From contig JAJEHS010000003.1 of assembly GCA_022823605.1 (NCBI GenBank), positions 120,087 to 184,086 of the forward strand: DNA of 64,000 bases, written 5' to 3'. This document shows, piece by piece, positions 36,256 through 46,814 of the stretch. The translations under genes were made by a program, and so were the position numbers. Numbering within the stretch: the first letter of the stretch is position 1; each line of letters opens with the position of its first letter. The stretch comes from Paracoccaceae bacterium. Its GTDB lineage: Bacteria > Pseudomonadota > Alphaproteobacteria > Rhodobacterales > Rhodobacteraceae. The notes below the pieces were generated by a model that was not told the origin of the DNA, searched no databases, and saw only the letters and a program-made list of their open reading frames with translations.

Positions 36256-37083
36256 ATGAATGTGAAACATAATCTGCAGGAATTAACCAATATAGCTACT
36301 CGATTACGTTTGCATGTGGTTGATATGGTGGCACCATCGGGTCAAGGCTATGTGCAACAGGGGCTTGGGGCGGCGGATATTTTCACTACCCTCTACTTTG
36401 CCGAAGCGACCATGGATCCAACCAATCCATCTTGGCCTGATCGTGACCGCATTTTTCTTACCACTGCCCATAATACCGCGATTTTCTATGCCACTCTGGC
36501 CGAGCGGGGATTTTTTGATGTAGCTGATTTGGCAACCTATGTTACCGACGGTTCACCACTTGAGATAAATTCATCCGAGCGAATGGGATCATTTGTGGAG
36601 GCAACCTGCGGGTCGCTTGGCCAGGGCCTGTCAGTTGCCGTCGGTTGTGCTTTGGCGGCCAAGCGTCAAGGTCGAGCGAGCCGCTTCTACGTAATTCTTG
36701 GTGATGGTGAAATGCAGGAAGGTCAAGTATGGGAAGCGGCAATGTATGCCGGGTCACAGGGCCTCGACAATCTATGTGTGATAGTTGATTACAATTTTGT
36801 CCAATCGGAAGGCCCAATGGATCTTGTCATGTCACTTGAACCGATTATGGACAAGATGGAAAGCTTCGGCTTTGCCTGTCAGGAAGTGGATGGCAACGAC
36901 ATTGAGTCTCTTCTCGCGGCCTATGATCTGGCACGCGAAACCAAGGGCAAATCCAGTTTCATCAAGGCCAATACCCTGATGGGCAAGGGGGTTGCTTCGC
37001 TCGAAGGGCTGATGTTTCACCAGCTTCGGTTTCCCCCCGAAGTGGCTGCCAGTGCACGAGCCGAATTGGAGGCACAGTTATGA
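36256..37083 (+). CDS. Transketolase-like, N-terminal (TPP-binding) subunit, set 2
   Basis: A 275-residue split transketolase N-half with the TPP motif LGDGEMQEGQVWEAAMYAG and Asn in DYNFVQS, preceded by ATCGSLGQGLSVAVGCALA. Unlike set 1 it keeps a canonical late loop, LMGKGVASLEG followed by a His. The stop overlaps the next gene's ATG (4 bp). It is transcribed away from gntR. Confidence 0.93.
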   Translation: MNVKHNLQELTNIATRLRLHVVDMVAPSGQGYVQQGLGAADIFTTLYFAEATMDPTNPSWPDRDRIFLTTAHNTAIFYATLAERGFFDVADLATYVTDGSPLEINSSERMGSFVEATCGSLGQGLSVAVGCALAAKRQGRASRFYVILGDGEMQEGQVWEAAMYAGSQGLDNLCVIVDYNFVQSEGPMDLVMSLEPIMDKMESFGFACQEVDGNDIESLLAAYDLARETKGKSSFIKANTLMGKGVASLEGLMFHQLRFPPEVAASARAELEAQL

Positions 37084-38063
37084 ACGAGACGTTGACCCAA
37101 TTGGAAGCGGCAGATTTCATCAACCGTTCATTCAAGCCGCTACCAAAGGCCTATGGAGATGCCTTGGTCGAGGCAGCAAGAGCCGATCCGCGCATTGTTG
37201 CACTTTGTGCCGATCTGGTACCTCCAACAGAAACCGACCTATTCCGGGACGAACTACCCGAACGGTTTCACAATGTCGGCATTGCCGAAGCTAATATGAT
37301 CGGTATGGCTGGTGGCATGGCCCGGTGTGGTGAAATACCTTTCTGCCATTCCTTTTGTGCCTTCATAACCAAACGGGTACTGGATCAGATCACCATGCAA
37401 GCCGCCTATCCAAACTTGCCGGTAAAAATTGTAGGCTTTCTGCCTGGTATAGCTACTTTACTAGGAGTCTCACATCAGGCCATCGAGGATGTTGCCATCA
37501 TGCGTTCTGTTCCCAATATGGCCATTTTCGAACCTTCCGGACCTGAATATCACGCAACTATGGTTAAACTTGCACTTGATTGGGACGGACCAGTCTATCT
37601 GCGTATGAAACGTCCCGAAACCACTCCAGATGAATTTACACCCCGAAGTCTGGAGATTGGCAAGGGCATGATCAGGCGTGAGGGTTCCGATGTGACCATC
37701 ATCACCTCAGGGCTTTGTGTATTGGAATCCTTAAAAGCCGCAGATACACTTGCCAAAGAGGGTATCGAATCACGGGTCATTGACATGGCCTCAATCAAGC
37801 CGATTGATCAGACATTAATTCTTGAAAGTGCTGCCAGAACCGGTGCGATTGTAACTGCCGAGAACCATAATATCATTGGTGGGCTTGGATCTGCTGTGGC
37901 AGAAATTATCGTTGAGGAAGGTATTGGTTTATCTTTCAAGCGAGTGGGCATCAGGGATCAGTTTTGTGAGGGTGGAACCACATCATTTCTAATGAAAAAG
38001 TTCGGTCTAAACTCATCGGCAATCGCGATGGCCACACGTCAGGTTCTGGAGAAAAAAGGGTAG
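37080..38063 (+). CDS. Transketolase-like, C-terminal (pyrimidine-binding) subunit, set 2
   Basis: A 327-residue C-half. The Glu-bearing motif is FHNVGIAEANMIGMAGGMA and the C-terminal domain shows VTIITSGLCVLES and VTAENHNIIGGLGSAVAE. Together with the preceding gene it would form an alpha2beta2 transketolase. Strong gene coupling and the adjacent sugar-acid dehydratase suggest it acts on a ketose derived from that pathway. Confidence 0.94.
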   Translation: MNETLTQLEAADFINRSFKPLPKAYGDALVEAARADPRIVALCADLVPPTETDLFRDELPERFHNVGIAEANMIGMAGGMARCGEIPFCHSFCAFITKRVLDQITMQAAYPNLPVKIVGFLPGIATLLGVSHQAIEDVAIMRSVPNMAIFEPSGPEYHATMVKLALDWDGPVYLRMKRPETTPDEFTPRSLEIGKGMIRREGSDVTIITSGLCVLESLKAADTLAKEGIESRVIDMASIKPIDQTLILESAARTGAIVTAENHNIIGGLGSAVAEIIVEEGIGLSFKRVGIRDQFCEGGTTSFLMKKFGLNSSAIAMATRQVLEKKG

Positions 38064-38066
38064 CTC

Positions 38067-38189
38067 GTGGGTTTTGAGTCCATCAATATTGCCAATTCAT
38101 TCGAGCAGTCAGGAGTTTGGTCCTATTCCATAGGGACATGGGGTGATTTTTTCGATACCACCGAAAATGTTGATTATTTTGTCAGGTAA
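38067..38189 (+). CDS. Possible 40-residue coupled ORF
   Basis: A GTG at 38067, three bases after the transketolase stop, opens 40 codons ending TAA one base before the ATG of the dehydratase. The composition is protein-like (SGVWSYSIGTWGDFFDT). The tight fit between two genes is suggestive, but there is no clear ribosome site and no recognisable family; it may only be a leader for coupling or a relic. Confidence 0.25.
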   Translation: MGFESINIANSFEQSGVWSYSIGTWGDFFDTTENVDYFVR

Positions 38190-38190
38190 G

Positions 38191-39321
38191 ATGAACTTCC
38201 AAGGCACAATAAAAATTGACCGCATCAAGACCTTTCCAATCCGTACCTCGGGAGGTAACTCGCCCAAAATGGCATTGGGGATCATGCCCACTCGTCCTGC
38301 CCTTCTTATCAAGATAGAAGACAGTTCAGGCTGTTTTGGATGGGGAGAGATTTGGGCAAATTTTCCACCGCGTGCCAACACCCACAAGGCAAATATTGTC
38401 GAGGATGTTATTGAAGCTCATTTGCAGGGCTTTAGCTTTTCTGATCCACGCGAAGTACAGAGGGTATTACGTAAAACCTTATCCGTATTCTTTCTCCATA
38501 TTGGCCAGTCACAAGTTTTTGAACATATTCTGGCCGGGATTGATACGGCACTTTGGGATTTGGCATTGCGCCACAAGGGTGTCTCTTTTACAGAGTTTAT
38601 GGGACTTCAGTCTGCCAGGGCACGCTCCTATGCCTCCTCGATCAATGCCGAGGATCTTGGACGGTTGATTCCCCTACACGCAGAACTGGGACACACCCAT
38701 TTCAAGCTCAAGATTGGCTTTGCCGAGCATGGAAATGCAAGAATCGTTGAAAGCGCATCCAGATTGGCTCCTGACGGGTCAAGTATAATGGTCGACAGCA
38801 ATCAATCATGGACACTGGAACAGGCCAAGATTGCACTAAGGGATATTGAGGATTTCGAGCCCTATTTTGCTGAGGAAGCACTGCGTGCCGATGCACCCCT
38901 CTCGGATTGGGAAGAGCTGGCAGAAACAACAGCAATTCCTCTTGCAGCAGGGGAAAATGTTTATGGAATTGAAGATTTCCTCTCCATGACCTGTGCAGGC
39001 CTTAAGGTACTCCAACCGGATGTAGCCAAATGGGGCGGTGTTTCTGGGGCACTTGATCTGGCACAAATAGCTCCCGAAGATGTGTTAATCTGGCCTCATT
39101 TCATGGGAACCGCCGTGGGTCAGGTTGCAGCCCTGTCGATCAGTGCTGCGATAGGCAAGAGTTCCACTTGCGAGGTTGATGTAAACGATAACCCTCTAAG
39201 GACCGAGCTCTGTGGTGATGTAATTGCCATTAAAGGTGGTCATGTCGAATTACCTTCTGATCCAGGTCTCGTGCACCCGCCCATTCTCGAAAACCTCATG
39301 ACCTTTGCGGATCAGATTTAA
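38191..39321 (+). CDS. Enolase-superfamily sugar-acid dehydratase / racemase
   Basis: A mandelate racemase/muconate lactonising enzyme-type protein of 376 residues from this start. Catalytic features in order: KLKIG (base lysine), metal ligands in MVDSNQSW, FAEEAL and LAAGEN, then the Asp of QPDVAKWGG and the His of WPHFMG, giving a His-Asp pair as in acid-sugar dehydratases. It would remove water from an aldonate-type sugar acid to a 2-keto-3-deoxy acid. The ATG at 38191 was chosen over 38143, which adds a hydrophobic stretch of no family sense. It is downstream of transketolase set 2 in one operon. Confidence 0.92.
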   Translation: MNFQGTIKIDRIKTFPIRTSGGNSPKMALGIMPTRPALLIKIEDSSGCFGWGEIWANFPPRANTHKANIVEDVIEAHLQGFSFSDPREVQRVLRKTLSVFFLHIGQSQVFEHILAGIDTALWDLALRHKGVSFTEFMGLQSARARSYASSINAEDLGRLIPLHAELGHTHFKLKIGFAEHGNARIVESASRLAPDGSSIMVDSNQSWTLEQAKIALRDIEDFEPYFAEEALRADAPLSDWEELAETTAIPLAAGENVYGIEDFLSMTCAGLKVLQPDVAKWGGVSGALDLAQIAPEDVLIWPHFMGTAVGQVAALSISAAIGKSSTCEVDVNDNPLRTELCGDVIAIKGGHVELPSDPGLVHPPILENLMTFADQI

Positions 39322-39325
39322 GTGT

Positions 39326-40963
39326 ATGAAACACGCCGCTGACTGGTTAAGCGACTTTGTAGAAATCGTTGCCACCGGGAATGGAACAAACATTTCCGAA
39401 TTGTTTGTAGAAGGAGGATTCTGGCGGGATTATCTGTCCTTCGGTTGGGGTCTGCAAACCATTGAAGGGCGTAAAGCCATTGCAAAATTTGGTTCGGATC
39501 ATGGGGCTATAACTGGCTTAAAGGCCGTACAATTCGAAGGGAAGTCTGATGGGAACGAAGGTTTCTTTCGTTTTCAAACCAGGGACGGGGTGGGTCGAGG
39601 TTATCTATATGTCGAAGATGGGCTGTGCACCACACTGTTTACCATGCTCAACGATTTGACACACGAAAGCGATACTGAAACACAAGAGAGTTTGCCATAT
39701 GTTCTTGTCGTGGGTGGTGGTCAGGCAGGTCTGGCCTTGGGTGCTCAACTACAAGAGCTTGGAGTGCCTTATCTGATCATAGACAAATATCCACGTGTAG
39801 GGGATCAGTGGCGCTTGCGTTATGACAGTCTGGTGTTGCATGATCCTGTCTGGTATAACCACATGCCTTTTAAGCCCTTCCCAAAGAATTGGCCACTCTT
39901 CACGCCAAAAGATATGATGGGAAACTGGTTGGAAGATTATGCCGAAGAACTGTCATTAAACATTTGGACAAGTACCGTTCTTATTGGTGCTCATTATGAT
40001 GAAGTACGGGGAATCTGGCACGCCAAGATTTGCAAGAATGGTGAAGCACAAATTCTAACACCGCCTCACTTGGTGATGGCACTTGGTCTCTCAGGCTTTC
40101 CAAAGGTACCAAAATTTGATGGGCAAGAAACCTTTGCCGGTACCCAGATACATTCCAGTGAATATATAAATTTGAGGGAACCTCCTGACAAACCCGTGGT
40201 CATAGTTGGAGCCAACAATTCGGCCCATGACATAGCTTCAGATCTAGCCATGAATGGATCAAAACCAATCATGATCCAACGCTCATCAACCTTGGTTGTC
40301 AACCAGCAGGATTATTGTGAAAGGATTTTGGGATCGCTATATTCGTCCAAGGCTGTAGCAAGAGGCATAACTGTTGACAAGGCAGATATCCTGCAAGCCT
40401 CAATTCCACTTCGTCTTTTGGAGTCAAGACATCGGGCCATTTGGGACGGTATTCGCAGTGATCGCCAGAGCTTTTATCAGCAGTTAACTGATGCCGGTTT
40501 TAACCTGGATTTTGCCGAGGACGGAACCGGTCTAGGCATGAAATACCGCCGTACAGCCTCAGGATACTACATTGATGTAGGTGGTTCTGAAATGGTAATA
40601 GAAGGAAGCATAGAAATCCGCTCGGGACATGGTGTCAGCCACCTATCCAAGCATGCAATTCATTTGACAAGTGGCGAAGAAATCGAAACTAAAACGATTA
40701 TTTATGCAACTGGTTACGGGAACATGACCGACTGGATTGCAGCCTTGATTGATGAGGATACGGCCAAGCGTGTGGGTTCCTGCTGGGGCTACGGCTCCGG
40801 TACCAAGGGTGACCCTGGTCCCTGGATCGGTGAACTGCGAAATATGTGGGTTGAAACAGCTCAAAAAGGTTTATGGATGACAGGTGGCAATCTTAGTCAA
40901 GCAAGATTTTTTTCTCGCTTGCTGGCTCTGCAATTAGCAAAACATTGGCTCATTTCAGACTGA
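39326..40963 (+). CDS. Flavin-containing monooxygenase with NTF2-like N-terminal domain
   Basis: A 545-residue protein. Residues about 1-110 resemble an NTF2/SnoaL-like fold (GFWRDYLSFGWGLQTIEG). Then comes FAD-binding VLVVGGGQAGLALGAQL, the FMO/BVMO fingerprint FAGTQIHSSEY (FxGxxxHxxxY) and the NADP-side VVIVGANNSAHDIA. Such enzymes hydroxylate N or S atoms or insert oxygen next to ketones. The ATG follows the dehydratase stop by four bases, so it may share that operon, though its chemistry differs. It is complete. Confidence 0.93.
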   Translation: MKHAADWLSDFVEIVATGNGTNISELFVEGGFWRDYLSFGWGLQTIEGRKAIAKFGSDHGAITGLKAVQFEGKSDGNEGFFRFQTRDGVGRGYLYVEDGLCTTLFTMLNDLTHESDTETQESLPYVLVVGGGQAGLALGAQLQELGVPYLIIDKYPRVGDQWRLRYDSLVLHDPVWYNHMPFKPFPKNWPLFTPKDMMGNWLEDYAEELSLNIWTSTVLIGAHYDEVRGIWHAKICKNGEAQILTPPHLVMALGLSGFPKVPKFDGQETFAGTQIHSSEYINLREPPDKPVVIVGANNSAHDIASDLAMNGSKPIMIQRSSTLVVNQQDYCERILGSLYSSKAVARGITVDKADILQASIPLRLLESRHRAIWDGIRSDRQSFYQQLTDAGFNLDFAEDGTGLGMKYRRTASGYYIDVGGSEMVIEGSIEIRSGHGVSHLSKHAIHLTSGEEIETKTIIYATGYGNMTDWIAALIDEDTAKRVGSCWGYGSGTKGDPGPWIGELRNMWVETAQKGLWMTGGNLSQARFFSRLLALQLAKHWLISD

Positions 40964-41177
40964 AATTGATTGTCACTATAAATTTAAGAACTTTCATTTC
41001 ATTTACGGTTGGTGAGTTTCAACCATTACTGGTCTGGATATTTTATTTCATTCTGTGCTTAATCAGAAATTTGTAATTACAATTCATGCAGGACCAAAAT
41101 TAATTTCTCAAACAGTTAAACCTCCGAAAGGGAAGCATTGCCAAGGCTTGGTAATAAGGGAAAAAGTCGAAAAGTGA

Positions 41178-42050
41178 TCATGAGTGAACCTCAAGCAAGG
41201 TTTGAACACTTATAAGAACCGCAGTCGCAGCAAGTATGAAAAATACCAGGATGACTTCGAAAAGTACTGAAGATTTAAAATGTTTCTGAGCTTCAAAATC
41301 TTCAGCCCGCAAGGCTGGGACAAAACGTAGCTTGTTGATGGCAGCTAGACCCAACAGACCTGTAACAATTACAACCTTTACAATCAGGTTTTGGCCGTAT
41401 CCGGTGGTAAATAAATTCTCGAAAGAATTTACCAGTTTATAAGCAAGCCATCCGCCTGCGAACAATAATACGGGTACAAAGTACAGTGCCCACCGACCAA
41501 ATTGATGTGCGATCTCCCCGGTTGTTGTAATCTGCTTGGGGTCTGAACTTAATCTGTACAAGGGAAATAAAATTCCAACCCAGAGGGTAATTCCTGCCAA
41601 ATGAATGACAAGCAAAACTGGAAATAGAATACTGGGAAGTTCTGATACATGACCAATAGAAAGGAAAGATGCCAGTACAATAATACATGAGGATGTTGTT
41701 ATGATCCTGCTCATTCTACCGGCAAAAAAACCGATTATTATGAATGCGAATCCCAGTACACGCAAATAGAATGCAGTTCCAACTGGAGTTTGCCATAGTA
41801 AACCGAGTATTTGTGGATCAAATGCGCCCGTAAAATCACCAGTTAATTGTGCACCTGTCAAGGCAAAGATAGACAATGCAGAAACCAATCCAATAGCAGC
41901 AAATAGGATAGTCATTCGACGGCCATTGAAACTGGATCGGGCCTCATTTGTTTCAAATAGTTCCAAGTAAAAAACCGTACCCGATGCAAACAAAGCACCA
42001 ATGTAAAATGTTAGCTTTGATATGATCGTGAGGAGGATCAATGAATCCAT
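41178..42050 (-). CDS. copD: CopD-type copper transport membrane protein
   Basis: A 290-residue integral membrane protein with about eight hydrophobic segments and the CopD-domain wording HLAGITLWVGILFPLYRL and RFGRW-like FGRWALYFVP. CopD works with CopC in copper uptake across the inner membrane. It begins three bases after copC. The gene ends near a 215-bp gap to the monooxygenase with no clear terminator. Confidence 0.9.
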   Translation of the reverse strand: MDSLILLTIISKLTFYIGALFASGTVFYLELFETNEARSSFNGRRMTILFAAIGLVSALSIFALTGAQLTGDFTGAFDPQILGLLWQTPVGTAFYLRVLGFAFIIIGFFAGRMSRIITTSSCIIVLASFLSIGHVSELPSILFPVLLVIHLAGITLWVGILFPLYRLSSDPKQITTTGEIAHQFGRWALYFVPVLLFAGGWLAYKLVNSFENLFTTGYGQNLIVKVVIVTGLLGLAAINKLRFVPALRAEDFEAQKHFKSSVLFEVILVFFILAATAVLISVQTLLEVHS

Positions 42051-42053
42051 CTG

Positions 42054-42413
42054 TCACTTTTCCATCACGGTAAAATTGAAGGAACCCTTCAAAGGATGAC
42101 CATCCTGTCCAAGAGCACGCCAGAATATGCCATAAATCCCGGCACCCATGGTCTCGATGGTCAAGGTAAACTCCGTGTGGAATTTCTTGTAGTCGGAAAT
42201 GTCGATTTCCATAATTGGATGATCATCAAACTGCATTTCCAATTTAGTCAATCGAACCTTGTTTGTCATATGGATCGTAATAGTTTTGGGAACTTCTTCC
42301 AGTATGGCCTCATGATCGGGTATGGTCATTTCGATATCGGAATGTGCCAAAGCCTGTGAAAATACAACTGTACCAAATGAAACAAGTGTTAGCAGTTTGA
42401 GAAAGCGATTCAT
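42054..42413 (-). CDS. copC: CopC-type periplasmic copper-binding protein
   Basis: A 119-residue protein with a signal peptide (about residues 1-23, ending SQALA before HSDIEM). Cleavage would expose an N-terminal His, and the later GQDGHPLKGSF holds the conserved Asp/His; together these are the ligands of the high-affinity Cu(II) site of CopC proteins. No methionine-rich Cu(I) loop is seen. It lies between a cytochrome c gene and copD on one strand. Confidence 0.93.
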   Translation of the reverse strand: MNRFLKLLTLVSFGTVVFSQALAHSDIEMTIPDHEAILEEVPKTITIHMTNKVRLTKLEMQFDDHPIMEIDISDYKKFHTEFTLTIETMGAGIYGIFWRALGQDGHPLKGSFNFTVMEK

Positions 42414-42437
42414 TATTTTCCCTTTTGGCCTGGACAG

Positions 42438-42938
42438 CTAATTAATTCCATTTGCCCTCTGCAACTCTCGAACATAGCTTATGATTGTTGACACGTCTCC
42501 CCGAGTCAAACCCTCTACAGGTGGCATGTTGCCAAAGGGCCAATGGTGAGCAGTAACACCAAGTGCAACAGCACGTTGAATACTTTCGTTCCCGTGATGA
42601 GAAGGTTCATAATACTTATGTATCAATGGAGGTGCAATTCCCTTTTGCCCTTCAGCGTTTTGACCATGACAAGAAGCACATTTTGCTTCAAAAATGCGTT
42701 TGCCTATTTTGGCATTTTCAGAAAACTGTTCTGGCAATATCACTGATACCAATGCAGTGTTTTGGCCTGTTTCATTCACTAGTTCCATGCCTTGTTCATC
42801 TTTAATCCTTGACAATTGGTAAACACCGAACCCAACCGCTAGAATTGCCAATAAAAGTAATATCTTCTTAATTTCATATTCCTTTAGGATAGGGGGGTAG
42901 GATAATTTTTTAAATTGGATTTTTGCAAACCCTCGCAA
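42438..42938 (-). CDS. Membrane-anchored cytochrome c
   Basis: A class I c-type cytochrome. Heme attachment is CASCH within AKCASCHGQNAEGQKG; the axial Met is probably that of GNMPPVEGL. A hydrophobic anchor (ILLLLAILAVGFGVYQL) precedes the domain. The start is unclear: the frame opens with a TTG at 42938, but the only good Shine-Dalgarno sequence (AAAGGA) lies before codons ATT AAG AAG at about 42872, with no ATG or GTG in frame. Either an unusual start codon or a short frameshift near there is possible. It precedes copC-copD and may deliver electrons to a copper oxidase. Confidence 0.85.
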   Translation of the reverse strand: MRGFAKIQFKKLSYPPILKEYEIKKILLLLAILAVGFGVYQLSRIKDEQGMELVNETGQNTALVSVILPEQFSENAKIGKRIFEAKCASCHGQNAEGQKGIAPPLIHKYYEPSHHGNESIQRAVALGVTAHHWPFGNMPPVEGLTRGDVSTIISYVRELQRANGIN

Positions 42939-43115
42939 TAAATATCATTGCAAATTGGACCTTACATAGTGTTTTAACATAATAATATTTTGATTACGGT
43001 TTTCATTTACAGCAATTTGATATCCCCTGGAAACTATCATTCCTGACAAGTTTTCTGACCTGGTTAAATTTGAAGTCTTGTTTGGGTTTCGATGAAACAT
43101 AATATTTAGAAAATA

Positions 43116-43138
43116 GGACGGCATAAGATATGCCGTCC
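43116..43138 (-). terminator. Intrinsic terminator-like hairpin after katG
   Basis: A perfect 10-bp stem (GGACGGCATA at 43116-43125 and TATGCCGTCC at 43129-43138) with a three-base loop lies 22 bp past the katG stop. In the katG transcript it is followed by TATTTTCTAAATATT. This fits a rho-independent terminator with an imperfect U tract. Confidence 0.8.
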
Positions 43139-43160
43139 ATTGAATTTATATCAGGCTTGT

Positions 43161-45748
<2,588 letters not shown>

Positions 45749-45792
45749 GTCAAAAATATAGCATCCCAAAAAGTTTAGTCAATAAATATTTT

Positions 45793-45806
45793 TAATTATT
45801 AAATTA
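45793..45806. promoter_or_regulatory. AT-rich inverted repeat upstream of the Fur-family gene
   Basis: TAATT at 45793-45797 and AATTA at 45802-45806 are separated by ATTA, an inverted repeat in the style of Fur/PerR boxes. It lies about 45 bp upstream of the regulator start, where an autoregulatory operator would be. The surrounding sequence is very AT-rich, so chance is possible. Confidence 0.4.
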
Positions 45807-45916
45807 TTTTTCAACCAATAGAATGAATTGACCTGTGATATGATGGATTGATAAGAACCGATCAAAAATTAGGTTTTTCAGTCTGCTTTTCATTAATGTT
45901 CCTTACCAATATTGGT

Positions 45917-46498
45917 TTAAATTGCAGTAATCACTTGTTCCTCTAGCTCGAAGAGATCGTGTGACATGCGACGTACACCTATATTGTATTCCATCAGGAG
46001 TGAGACCAGTTTTTCTCCGTTCATAAGTCCGACAGGCGTTTTGTTCGGCTGATTGGCCTCCTTGAGGGCACCTTTGCTAAAGTCACTTGTAGTAATGATC
46101 AACCCCTGTTCAATGGCCTTGTCAGTGATCTCCCTAGAATGCATAGAGTTCCGGTTGCCAAGCTGGTCCAATACTTTTTCTGCTGCATCCAGAAATGAAT
46201 AAGTTGTTTTCGAACTAACCGAATAGCTCTGATTCTTTGATTTTGGCTTCTTTAAATTGCTAACAGCAACAATTCTGGTATCTCTAAGAGTGAACGTATA
46301 AGGTGCAACCTTAACAAATATTGACTGTTCGCCATACTTTTTGATATCCGAGTAAAGACGTGCACTAACTGTGGCCATCGGCGTTTTCCCAGCACTTAAC
46401 CACAAGCCACCTTTAATAATACGCTCGGTAATCTCATTGGTATGGAGAGGTTTTCCAGCACTCATCAATACCTGTATGACTGCGTCTTTAACTTTCAT
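45917..46498 (-). CDS. HARE-HTH / Mrr-like protein with internally deleted nuclease domain
   Basis: A 193-residue protein. Residues about 1-75 form a HARE-HTH domain (PLHTNEITERIIKGGLW, then ATVSARLYSDIKKYG). Residues 95-130 begin a second one (FLDAAEKVLDQLG). The end, LIITTSDFSKGALKEA then GLMNGEKLVSLLMEYNIGV, matches the last third of the Mrr catalytic domain. The part of Mrr that holds the D...QxK metal-binding residues is missing at the join near residue 132. It therefore looks like an inactive deletion product of an Mrr-type restriction endonuclease, with the reading frame kept. It lies next to other mobile-type debris. Confidence 0.75.
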   Translation of the reverse strand: MKVKDAVIQVLMSAGKPLHTNEITERIIKGGLWLSAGKTPMATVSARLYSDIKKYGEQSIFVKVAPYTFTLRDTRIVAVSNLKKPKSKNQSYSVSSKTTYSFLDAAEKVLDQLGNRNSMHSREITDKAIEQGLIITTSDFSKGALKEANQPNKTPVGLMNGEKLVSLLMEYNIGVRRMSHDLFELEEQVITAI

Positions 46499-46814
46499 AA
46501 TATTTATCCCTATACAAGTGTACTAAGTAGTTATTTCAGTAATCTTCCATATGTCCTGAACCCCTTTGGGTTCGAATCCTCTACACTTACCATTGAGTTG
46601 CAACAATAATCGTCCTGAAAGATAACAAAATCAAGGTTTTTGTTGCTACGGTACCGATGGTTCCTACCTTTAATACTGGGTAGCATTGTCCCCTTAATGC
46701 AGATAAATACGGTAATGTACCGAGTGTTCGAATCTCCATTTGCCGTCATTGGAAACAGGTTCTCATGCAAATATTTACCTTGCATATTTAACATTTCGTG
46801 TTAGTATTGCAAGC
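46499..46814. other. 316-bp gap between the Mrr-like gene and the DUF4143 ATPase
   Basis: No gene is supported. A minus-strand frame (46531-46794) has no recognisable content. A GGGTTCGAATCC string at 46568-46579 resembles a tRNA T-arm but the stems do not form. The promoters of the two divergent flanking genes must lie here. Confidence 0.4.

Noticed and set aside
46555..46595. GGGTTCGAATCC followed by ...ACCA, resembling the 3' end of a tRNA and therefore an attachment site
   Set aside because: The T-stem does not pair beyond three bases and the spacing to CCA is one base short; orientation is opposite to the tRNA-Ser at 48601.
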